From Perilla frutescens (taxonomy: Eukaryota > Streptophyta > Magnoliopsida > Lamiales > Lamiaceae), in contig BRKX01000006.1 in the NCBI GenBank assembly GCA_026008535.1, positions 9,260,501-9,324,500 on the forward strand: a stretch of 64,000 nucleotides of DNA, given 5' to 3'. A model generated the notes under the pieces. The model saw nothing but the letters and a program-made list of their open reading frames with translations, was not told where the DNA came from and searched no databases. This document shows, in pieces, positions 23,111 through 32,848 of this stretch. The position numbers were made by a program, and so were the translations under genes. The number at the start of each line of letters is the position of its first letter. Within the stretch, counting starts at the first letter, position 1.

Positions 23111-23379
23111 ATATATGCCAACAAAACTTCCTTTGACTACCAAATGATCACTCAACATACTATGTATAGAATGGTGCATGCAAAGAGGAGAGAGAGAGAA
23201 TAGAAGAATTTTTGGTCACTATGCAAAATCACAACTACTCTGAAAACCCACAACTGGAAAGCTTACTCACTGAATATAGTGATGTCTTTAAGGAACCTGA
23301 GGGCCTGCCCACCTTCCAGAGGTATTGAGCATCAGAGCCTACTCAAACATGACAGTCTTCCCAAGTAGCTATATCACTA

Positions 23380-24210
23380 CAGAACATCTCATCACCACAA
23401 AGATGAGATAGAAAGGATAGTGGCTGAGTTACTGGAGTCAGGTACCATACAACCTAGCAAGAGTGCCTTTTCATCTCATGTCTTACTTGTGAAGAAGAAA
23501 GATGGCGCCTGGAGGATGTGTGCTGATTACAAGTATTTAAATGGCCTCACTATCAAGCATGACTACCTAATATCTATAATAGATGATCTACTGGATGAAC
23601 TAAATGGCTCACAGTTCTTTTCTAATCTGGTTTGAGATCTGGCTATTTCCAGATACTTATGGAACCCACATACAAAAACTTGACTGTATTCAGAACTCAT
23701 AGTGGGCACTATGAGTTCCTTGTCATGCCTTTTGGATTGTGTAATGCCCCTGCCACATTCTAATCTCTTATGAATCAGGTTTTCAGGCAGTACCTAAGAA
23801 AACACACTCTAGTTTTCTTTGATGATATATTTGTGTATAGCAAGACCTGGGAAGAACATTTATTACACCTAATAGAAGTCTTATCAACACTCAGAGCTCA
23901 CTCTTTTTTTGCCAAAAAGTCTAAGTGCCATTTTGGCCAACAACAAATAGAGTATCTTGGGCACATCATCAGTGGAGAGATAGTAGCCACTGACCCTCAA
24001 AAGGTGGAGTGTATGATTAATTGGCCTACTCCTCAAACTGTCAAACAACTTAGGGGATTTTTGGGCTTGACAGGTTACTATATGAAGTTTGTAAAGAGAT
24101 ATGGGACCATTAGCAGACCACTTACTAACCTGTTGAGAAAAGACAACTTTACATGGGGACCAGAGGTAGACAAAGCATTTAATGAACTGAAAGAGAAATG
24201 ACTCAAGCCC
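23380..24210 (+). pseudogene. Reverse transcriptase of the chromovirus-like element
   Basis: RT blocks in order: SAFSSHVLLVKKKDGAWRMC (about 23462), DYKYLNGLTIKHDYLI, a TGA at 23634, the Leu-Cys-Asn-Ala-Pro block in another frame near 23735, then the catalytic LVFFDDIFVYSKTWEEHL (about 23812) and HIISGEIVATDPQK. The connection to RNase H (LTGYYMKFVKRYG) ends at an insertion point at 24215. Several stops and a frame change make it inactive. Confidence 0.8.
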
Positions 24211-24215
24211 CTGTG

Positions 24216-27157
24216 TGTAACACCCTAGAAATTTTAGAATATCTTAGGAGTTTTCTAAATTTATTTAGAAGACTAAAGAAAATAATTGGAGCTAAAATAA
24301 AGATGCTTCAGATGTAAGTCGCGACGTTAGGTGTCTTTTATTCGAAAATCGTATATAAAAATTATTCGATCTCAATTCAAAAATAGCCAATTTTAGTCTT
24401 GTTTGAAAGGTATTGACCCAAGGAGCGCGCTGGTACTTTCAGAATTTTAAACTGAGGTCATTTGAGGTCCCGACGATGAAACACGTATAAAGTAAGAGTG
24501 TGAATAGTATTTTTCCGTAAAGACGTGATTTTTAGAAATTCACGAAATCTCATGGGTTAACTCGGGTCTTGTTTCGTCAAACCGTCCCTATAGAAAATCA
24601 CTCAAAGAATCTGTTGACGTTCCCGGATTTTCAATCAAAGGTCAATCAAACGCTTGGAAATTTTATATGTCGTTTATGAGGAATAGTAAATCTATTTTTG
24701 AAAAGGGAATCTTTCTTTGTTTTCCTTCAGACGACTCCTTCATCATCTCGAGTCGGGTTGGTTTAATATTACTTAAGCCAACGAGTCTCCCGGTATTTTT
24801 GGATTTTGTGTTGGAGGTCATTTGGACCTCACCATTGAATAAAGCAGCTTTTAACCGAGTTCGGGATTCAAGCTATCAGTATTTTATACCTGAAATTTCC
24901 TACCGAGTATTTCCAAAATTTTCCTATATATAGCAGCCCCCCCGATTGATTTCATCCCAAATCCTCATTCAGATATATTTTAGTTAGAGTGGGCGAGAGA
25001 GAGGTAGAGTGGAGAAGAGAGAAGGAGGAGCCGCCACTACCGTGCTGTGGCCGGTCTAGCCGCCGCAAGAGGACCCAGTCGGTGCTGGGGTGCCCCCTCG
25101 GCCATAGCCACCCTGTGGGTGCGGGGCACCCCTGTCCCGTCGGCTCGGGACTACTCCATCGGCGTAGGGACATGAGTTTCAAGTCCCGCTGGTGCGGGGC
25201 TACTCCACCGGCGCTGGGTATCTCATTTCCATGTCCGTCTTTAATTTTGGAGGTCTCGAAGAAGACCGCTAAGTTGATGCTCGACTTTTGAAGGAAGAGG
25301 AGAAACCTGAGGAGATAATAGGAAAGGATTTTTAGCTCATTGCTTCATCCATATGCTCATTATGGAGGTAGGTAATTCTAAACCTAAATTATAGTTTGAG
25401 CTAATGAGCTCTAGAAGCACAATAGGGTAAGATGAAATATCAAATTAAATGTTTTGCTCTGCCTGATTAGTCTCTGTACAAAGGAAGAAAGTTATTATGT
25501 GACATGATTATGTTAATTGTTGTTTGAGCTCTTGAGTTGATATTGAATAATATGATTTGATATGATATCATATAGCTGATTGATATGAGGTATAGATGAT
25601 CATGATCACAAGTTAAGTTTGGTATTGTTATATTTGATGAGGAAGTTATTTAGATGAATAATGCCTTGTAGGTTGATTATAGTATCCCTCATAGGCATTA
25701 AGGCCATAGTATTGATTGAGGAATACGACCTAGATGATTCATTCTAGGTTGCGATCTATGCTAGCAGGATTAAACGTAGAGGATTAAATGTTGAGAATTG
25801 AATGATGAGATTCAATTAAAGTTAAGGAAGGAATGATTGTATCATTTGATCCCTTATAAGCTATGAGATCATGTTGATGATTGAAGGATTAATCTTAGAT
25901 ATTTTGATCTAAGCTTTTAATATGCTAGCAAAGTTAATGAAGGAATGAAGGATTGTATAGTTTGATTAAGTAGGAATTTGAGCTCAAGGAACAGTTTATT
26001 ACATTATCATGTTTTGACCTTCGAGTCACTAAAGGTAAAATGTTGATGAGTTAAGGAGAGTCACTGCTGGGTAATCTCCTCACATACTCATATCTATTGA
26101 TTATAACCTTCGGGTTACCAGGATGTGATCTTTAATCACTAAAGGAGTCACTGCTGGGTAACCCCCCCATATACTCGAGTCACTACCAGGTAACCCTCTC
26201 GCATACTCTGAAGGATATTTGAGGTAACCCCTCTCTTATCTTAAGGCATGCCTAAGGGTGCAATGGACATCAGGTTTGAGTCAGGATGGGCCCAGAGGAA
26301 GTATAAGGTTTTGCAGATATGGGAAGGGCTTTTGCGATTTGCTTCCCATATGCTGCCAGTTAATGTTGGATATTTCTAAAGTTTTACAGAGTTTTCTCAT
26401 AAAACCCCACTGACTGCATTAGTACTCACACTCTCTTTTTCAAACATTTTTCAGGTTGAGATGGAGAGGTAGATGGTGGCTGTGGAGTGGGTTGGCTGCT
26501 GAGGTTATGAAACACTACCATTATTACCACTATGTTTCTTGCTACTCTAATGAATTTGGTATTTCATTGCTTGAGTTTCACAAGATTTTGCTACTCTGAT
26601 TGTGAACAATTGTTGGCTTTTTAGTTAGCATGTTTCATATGCTTAACTACAATTTAATCCAAGAAAAAGTCCTACTTTTGATATGCATGCTGTTAATTTA
26701 TTTCTCGCCTATGAAGAGACTTTTCAAGCATGTTAATTCTGCTTACTTTTAGTTGATCCATAGCAAATTTTGAGTTGTTTTCTTACTTCTGTCCTTTGAA
26801 TGGGACAGTATGATTTATTTGTCTCTGACCTATTGATGGGTCTTAGTTGTTGTAACCTATGAAGAGGTCTTGCTTATTTAAAGGGTCGAATTCCTATTTG
26901 TTAGTTATTGGATTCTGTTTAAATTCTTATTAGCCTATGAATAGGCATCTCTTTGACTTGATTGAACCATTTGACTTCTTTAATACGTTGGAAAACGTAG
27001 ATTTCTTTTCAATTATAAAGTTATGCTGCCTAAATTTTTGAGGCACTAACTTAGTTTAATTCTAGAAACACCCCTCCGGATTTCCAATTAAACTACCTTT
27101 TTCCTTTTATTTTCTACATAACGACCCTGTCCTAATTTTCGGGATCGGACTGTTACA
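24216..27157 (+). mobile_element. Solo LTR of a large LTR retrotransposon
   Basis: The unit starts TGTAACACCC and ends GGACTGTTACA, giving a perfect 7-bp terminal inverted repeat (TGTAACA / TGTTACA). It is flanked by a perfect 5-bp duplication, CTGTG, at 24211-24215 and 27158-27162. No coding domains or second LTR lie inside the 2942 bp. The pol of the host chromovirus is continuous across it. A TATA box lies at 24925. Short repeats of GAGTCACTGCTGGGTAACC type occur at about 26060-26210. Orientation is by the TATA box. Confidence 0.88.
24925..24933 (+). promoter_or_regulatory. TATA box in the solo LTR
   Basis: TATATATAG is followed by a GC-rich leader (about 25010-25210) unlike the surrounding AT-rich sequence, consistent with R/U5. 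Confidence 0.45.
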
Positions 27158-27162
27158 CTGTG

Positions 27163-29037
27163 CTTGCTCTTTCAGATTTTACCTAGCCCTTCACACTAGA
27201 GACTGATGCTAGTGGCAATAGGATAGGAATTGTACTAATGTAAAATGGATGGCCCATTGCTTACCTTAGCAAAACCCTTTGCTTAAGGAACCAATCTCTC
27301 TCAATCTACGAAAGAGAGTTTCTAGCAGTTCTCATGGCCATTTAGAAATGAAGACACTACTTGCAAGGCCATAAATTTATAATCAAGACTGACCAACAAG
27401 CACTCAAACATTTGTTAGATCAGAAGGTTATGACTCTCCTACAAAAGAGATGGATTATTAAACTACTTGGCCTTGATTATGACATTCAATACAAGAAGGG
27501 TATTGAGAACAGAACTGTTGATGCCCTATTAAGGAAGCAAGCAGATGAAGGGGCCTGTTTAGCCCTTACTACTGTAATCCCATTATGGGTACAAGAGGTG
27601 CTGAATAGTTATGAAGGAGATCCATAAATTGCTAAGCTTCATGACATACTCTCTACAGATCCTGGTCATGAAACTATAATCACTCAGACACAAGGGTTAC
27701 TCAGGTACAAAGGAAGGGTGATAGTGGGTTTTGGCCTAGACATGAGAATCAAGATCCTCTCTTCTCTGCACAAATCCCCATATGATGGACATTCAGGGGT
27801 GCAGAGTACTTATATGAGGTTAAAGGCATATTTCTTTAGGCCAGGTATGAAGTCACAAGTGGCAGACATGATCAAGGCCCGTGACATATGCAAACTCAAC
27901 AAAACTTAGCATGGGGGTACTCCTGGGCTTCTGCAGCCCCTACCTATACTTGATCAGCCCTGGAGTCACAGCACCATGGACTTCATTGAAGGGCTACCTA
28001 AGTCAAATAGGAAGGATGTGATACTAGTGGTAATTGATAGATTAACTAAATATGGGCATTTTATTGCCCTATCACACCCCTTTTCTGCACAGTCTGTGGC
28101 TAAGCTATTCCTAAACCACATCTACAAGCTACATGGGATACCTGTAAGTATCATCACAGACAAGGATAAGATTTTCACCCGTCAGTTCTGGAGAGAGTTA
28201 TTCAAGGCAATGGAGGTGACATTGAACTTCTCCTAAGCTTACCACCCCAGACTGATGGCCAAACTGAGAGGCTCAATCAGTGCTTAGAGGCCTACTTGCG
28301 GTGTATGACATCTAGCAACCCAAAGCAGTGGCAAAGATGGTTAACTTTGGCAGTACATTGGTATAATACCAACTTTCATACTGCTATAAAGTTAACCCCA
28401 TTCCAGGCTCTTTATAGTTATCCACCACTCTAGCTGGCTATAGGGGTATATCTAGACACTCCTAATCCTGAGACACACGACACTTTTCAAGAGATGAGGC
28501 TAGTGATGGAACACTTAAAGGAAAATCTACAAGTAGCACAGAACATAATGAAAACTTATGCAGATAAGTCAAAGGAAGAAAATGAGTATGAGGTTGGAGA
28601 CCTTGTCTACCTTAAGCTCCAACCCTACCGCTAGAATTTTGTCCAACTAAGGAAAAATCTCAAATTGTCCTCTAAGTTCTACAGGCAATACAAGATTTTG
28701 GAGTGAACTGGACCGGTAGCCTACAAATTAGAGCTACTAGAAGGGTCACGAGTCCACCCCATATTCCACATCTCCCTTTTAAAAAAGAATATTAATGAAG
28801 GAGTTATGGCCTTACCTAAATTGCCTGCAGTCACATCAGAAGGGTTGTTCCAGCTAATCCCACTCACCATTATGGATTCCAGGACTGTAATTCAGGGTTG
28901 TGAAGAAGTCAAACAGATCTTAGTGAGGTGGGAAGAAAAAGAGACGGGTATGATTTCATGGGAAGACAGAAAGTTTATCCAAAGGAAATTTCCAAATTCT
29001 GACCCTTGTGGACAAGGATCAAAATCTGGCGGGGTAA
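27163..29037 (+). pseudogene. RNase H, integrase and chromodomain-like end of the chromovirus
   Basis: RNase H resumes after the solo LTR with LETDASGNRIGIVL and FIIKTDQQALKHLLDQ. Integrase follows: the zinc finger HKSPYDGHSG...ARDICKLNK (the first Cys of the CxxC pair is Arg), then TMDFIEGLPKSNRKD, VIDRLTKYGHFIAL and IITDKDKIFTRQFW. The end contains VHPIFHISLLKK and VKQILVRWEEKE...ISWEDRKFI, a chromodomain-like fold typical of plant chromoviruses. Many stops interrupt it. The stop is next to the polypurine-like GGCGGGGTAA and the 3' LTR. Confidence 0.8.
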
Positions 29038-29656
29038 TGTTGTGAACCCCGTTCAGGCCCATGTCAGAGCTAGAAAGAATGTGGTTGAAGGAGAAATAGC
29101 TATGCCGGAGCAGGAGATGGAAGAGGTGGTGGGGAAAGAGTTTTAAGAAGAAAAAGACTCAACCTTTAAGGTTGAGAAAGAGGGCTCGAAAAAGGAAAAA
29201 TTAAAGAAGGAAATTAGGGATTGAAATTCAATTAATCCTTCAAATCGCAAGTGGGCTGTTCCAGGTCAGATTGATCGATCAGGGGTAATAAGTTCTGTAG
29301 TTGGGCCGTTTCTTCACTTTAATTAGTTGGGTTATGTTTCCATTAAATCAAGGACTATAGTCCATTTTTGCTAGGGTATTCTTGTACCCTAGAATGTGGT
29401 CCCCTCTACTTGTAAAGGGATATAAATATTATGTTGCCCTAGTTGAGAAGTAATGAAAAGTACTCTAATTTTCTCCCTACCTTTCTTCTCTATATTTCCC
29501 CCATTTCTCCTAAATATCCTTCCATTTCTGTTACATTAAATATATCAAGATTACAACTTTATTACAAATCCCTCGGGTATTACTTGAGTCGAACAAATAT
29601 CTATACAATAGGGCAAAGGAAAACTAAAACTTCAAGAAAAGCAACCGAGATCATCA
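29038..29656 (+). mobile_element. 3' LTR of the chromovirus-like element
   Basis: A 619-bp copy of 8177-8794 with the same ends (TGTTGTGAACCCC ... GAGATCATCA) and many substitutions. After it the MULE transposase gene resumes on the minus strand. Confidence 0.85.
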
Positions 29657-30688
29657 CATCGTACAGGAACCTGGCGCGGAGCAATTTAACTCATATCAAG
29701 ATGGCATGTGTAAGTGCCGTTGAACTTGTAGACTATCCACATATGCTCATCAACAACGGCAAAGCACATGAACGGGCAATCACCGTCATGCTTGCAGATA
29801 TAGCCTACTTGTGTCTTGTTTGATCGATACACGACATACTCAACTTGATTTTGCATGTGATAGATTCCGACGGCCAGAGCTAGATCATCCTTCGTACGAA
29901 AAATGACTCCCTCATGCAGTGTATCTGTCTGTGCTTCTGGTCACTTATCCCAAGACAACGGGCCTGCAATGTCTAAATCAGTAAGGGGAACCACTAAATT
30001 ACTCGAAGCCCCGTCAGCTCTATATACAGAAGACCATAGCAGATGATGATCTGGCTCCCATCAATCCCAACAATCTGTCTGTCCGATCAAAAGAATGAAT
30101 CCATCTACATAATTCTATTAACAATGATTCCATTAAGTTTATTTAAGCATTCTCTTCTTCTTGTTTTTGTTCTTCTTCCTCTTCTTATCCTTATTCTCTA
30201 TTAGCAGCATGCGTCATTACTTGTTCTTCTTCATCAACAGGTGTCTCTTCTGCTTCTTTATGCTTGAAGTGACCGCAATCAACAGGGTTACTCGATCCCT
30301 CATAGTACTGTGGGAAGTAGGGAACATAGTCATTCCTACACGGATTTTCTATATTCAGTGCCAATAGATGGCCCGACTCCAGAACTGCTCAGATGTCTTG
30401 AAATCACGTACACGACTATATCGGTCGTCTGTTCGTGAAGCGGATTGAGAAAATCTCCATCATCTTGCAATGAAGCTCTAATCATCTGTCGGTATTGGTG
30501 CTCATTAGGTAAAATAATTGATATTCTACCCTGCTCGGGTCAGTCTGCAACAACTTGTGAACCTCTCTCACCAGTGAGCTAAAACACAGCTTATCGAATG
30601 ACATCACCACAAGTTACTCGTCACCATCTACATATTCTGATCTCTCCCATCTTCCACTGTGTCGTACAATAATGCGACGTCTAACCAT
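29657..30688 (-). pseudogene. mudrA-like: MULE transposase, N-terminal fragment
   Basis: The minus-strand ATG at 30688 opens MVRRRIIVRHSGRWERSEYV, the usual beginning of this transposase group. After an acidic Glu-rich region (about 30160-30250) comes the MuDR domain: FRTKDDLALAVGIYHMQ, YVVYRSNKTQVGYICK, HMWIVYKFNGTYTCHLDMS (to about 29690). Several stops are present. The gene then meets the chromovirus LTR; the reading frame left at 29657 is the same as the one entered at 8171, so the two parts are one gene split by insertion. Confidence 0.75.
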
Positions 30689-30719
30689 CTTCAATTTATA
30701 AACAATGTAATGATTCATT

Positions 30720-31560
30720 ATATGAGACCACGATTAAACCCTAAACCCTAAACCCTAAAAGCCACGATTAATAAAAAAAGGCCACGAATAATATTTTTTT
30801 AAAAAAATTCATGATTAATATTTTTTAAAAAAAGGGCACAATTAATTAAAAAAGCCACGATTAATTTGTTTAAACAAAAGCCACGATTAATTTTTTTTAA
30901 ATAAAAACCATGATTAATTTAAAAAGAAGTCACGATTAATAAAAAAAAAAGCCACAACTAAATTTTTAAAAAGGCCACGATTAATTAAAAAAGCCATGAT
31001 TAATTAAAAAATCCACGATTAATATTTTTTTTAAAAAGGCCACGATTAATTAAAAAATCCACGATTAATTTTTTTAAACAAAAGCCACGATTAATTTTCT
31101 TTAAACAAAAGTCAAGACTAATTTTTTTTTTAAAAGACCACGATTAATTTTTTAAAAAAAGCCACGATTAATAAAAAAATGCCACGATTAAGTTAAGAAA
31201 AATGCCACGATTAATTTTAAATTATTGATTAGTTTAAACAAAAAGCCACGATTAATAACAAATTCACGATTAATTTTTTAAAAAAGTCACGACTAATAAA
31301 AAACACCATGATTAATTTTTTAAAAAGCCACGACTAATTATTTACAAAAGCCACGATTATTTAAAAAAACCACGATTAATTTACAAAAAGACACGATTAC
31401 TTAAAAAAAGCAATGGTTAATAACAAAGGCCACGATTATATGAAATAAACAGCCACGATTATATTTTCATAAGAAATGAGTAACTAAAATTAGGCTAGAA
31501 TTAGCTTTTAAAGTCTACGATTAATGTAATTAAGACTACAATTGAATATTGCTACGATCA
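30720..31560 (-). repeat. Right-arm tandem array of GCCACGATTAA repeats
   Basis: A dense array of AAAGCCACGATTAATTTTTT-type units, spaced roughly 18-35 bp, almost all in one orientation and opposite to the left-arm array. Variation lies mainly in the poly-A/T spacers. It sits directly upstream of the transposase start and includes the telo-box at its inner edge. Confidence 0.8.
30736..30760 (-). promoter_or_regulatory. Telo-box upstream of the MULE transposase start
   Basis: Three AAACCCT units, read as AGGGTTT on the minus strand, lie about 50-70 bp upstream of the transposase ATG. Telo-boxes are known promoter elements of plant genes active in dividing cells. The unit count is too small for a telomere remnant. 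Function here is inferred from position. Confidence 0.5.
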
Positions 31561-31983
31561 ATATATTAAAGATTAAAGATTATGACATGCAAATCGCTTC
31601 CTCTCGCTAATTTTCAAATCTAACATCACATATGTAATATAATCAAAACGAGAAATATTTACAAAATAATTTCACAAAAATGGTCAGTACAAAATGTACC
31701 TTTGAAAAATGATGGAAAATTTCTTGCACTACTTTCTTCTTGATGAAAAATCTTCCGCACGCCTTGCTCCAAAAAAAATTTCTCCAACTTTTGCTCTAAC
31801 TGTTTTGTTCGATTTGTATTGTAGTGTGAATAAGCGCGGGTGTTCATTTTTATTTATTCAAAAAATTCACCTACCTTCTTACACAACAATAAAAATATGT
31901 ATTAAATTCGGTCAATAAATTCATACATTCCCCTTCTTTTTATTTAATGAAGCTCAGTAACTTTCCTTCTTTTTATTTAATGA
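31561..31983 (+). other. Spacer inside the right MULE arm
   Basis: No gene is supported. AT-rich sequence with GCACGCCTTGCTCC and GCGCGGGTG islands separates the two right-arm arrays; read on the minus strand it could be an untranslated leader. Confidence 0.3.
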
Positions 31984-32300
31984 ATAATCGAGGCCTCCAT
32001 TAAATTGAATTGTTATGAAAGCCACGATTAAGTTAGACATCAATTAAATTGAATGATCCACGATTAATGGAGGCAATGTATTACATTAATCGTGGATCAT
32101 TCAATTTAATCGAGACTCATTAAAAATTAATCGAGGTAATGTTTGAAAGTAATCACGGTTCATTTTAAATTAATCGAGACAGTGTACACAATTAATCGTG
32201 ACTCATTGAAAATTAATCGATTAATCGTGCCTCATTCAAATTAATCGTGACTCATTGAAAATTAATCGTGGCAATGTATACAATTAATCATTGCATTTTT
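31984..32300 (+). repeat. Outer right-arm repeat cluster with both orientations
   Basis: The same core appears first as CCACGATTAA (about 32020-32065) and then as TTAATCGTGG/TTAATCGAGG (about 32085-32290), so the cluster can fold on itself. The paired-orientation end mirrors the flip seen at 4250-4325 in the left arm. Confidence 0.7.
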
Positions 32301-32310
32301 AAATATCAAC

Positions 32311-32848
32311 TCTTGCCTTTCAAATATATATATTTATATATAGTTGTTGTGTAGTGATAATAAATATCAAAAAATACACTAATCTAATGATTAGCTGTGG
32401 GAACAAATGTGTCATGGGACAAATTATCCATAATACTCTATTTTTAAAACTTTGTTTTTTTTCTCAATCAGTATTTATTTTTGTTTATTTTTATCTATTT
32501 TCACGTCTTGCATTTGTATTCTATATTTTATAGGACACAAAATAGTGAGGCCGTATAATTAGCCACACAAAAGACGACAACGTCCTACTCCCTAACTCAA
32601 TAATGTGAACGTCGTGTCATTTGTGAGTGCGAGTATCCAGTTTGAAGAAATAATTGAAGTTGAAAGCTTTTAGCCGTTTTCCTTAAAAAAATAACTTTTA
32701 AAGTTTTTCGATAATCTTATTGAAATTTAGATTAATCACAGTGATTAAAAGTATTTTTAATTTGGTGGAACACCTTAAAGCCAAAAAAAACTAAATGAAA
32801 TTGTTCGAATTATATATATGTATATGTATGTTAGGTGGAAATCAATCT
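32311..32848 (+). other. AT-rich intergenic stretch
   Basis: Nothing recognisable: no coding frame, LTR end or repeat array. The outer end of the MULE may fall here but no inverted match to the left side was seen. Confidence 0.5.

Larger units (their letters stand above)
8177..29656 (+). mobile_element. Chromovirus-like Ty3-gypsy element inserted in the MULE transposase gene
   Basis: The element has LTRs at 8177-8794 and 29038-29656, an initiator-Met-type primer site after the 5' LTR, a gag start at 8827, then remnants of CCHC, protease, reverse transcriptase, RNase H, integrase and a chromodomain-like C-terminus in order on the plus strand. The LTRs differ at many positions and pol has many stops, so it is old. 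It has been interrupted by an Athila-type element (9140-22176) and a solo LTR (24216-27157). No perfect target-site duplication is visible at 8172-8176 versus 29657-29661. Confidence 0.8.
3159..32310 (-). mobile_element. Mutator-like element (KAONASHI-type), split by nested retrotransposons
   Basis: This is the outer host of the nest. Its parts are a minus-strand MuDR-type transposase gene, interrupted between 8176 and 29657, and a plus-strand DUF1985/Ulp1-like pseudogene in tail-to-tail orientation. Arms of degenerate TTAATCGTGGC repeats lie in opposite orientation at 3640-4335 and 30720-32300. MULEs that carry Ulp1-like genes are known in plants (KAONASHI type). Without the later insertions about 7.7 kb of element is visible. 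I could not define the outermost ends or a 9-bp target duplication; the left end may lie beyond the LTR at 1645-3158. Limits given are minimal. Confidence 0.65.

Noticed and set aside
8172..29661. TCATG / CATCG as target duplication of the chromovirus
   Set aside because: The two do not match convincingly; the site is too decayed to call.
30736..30760. AAACCCT units as an internal telomere remnant
   Set aside because: Only three units are present, placed just upstream of a gene start; a telo-box is a simpler reading.
30720..32300. CRISPR-like array
   Set aside because: The repeats are short, degenerate and separated by A/T runs, in a plant transposon arm; there are no unique spacers or cas genes.
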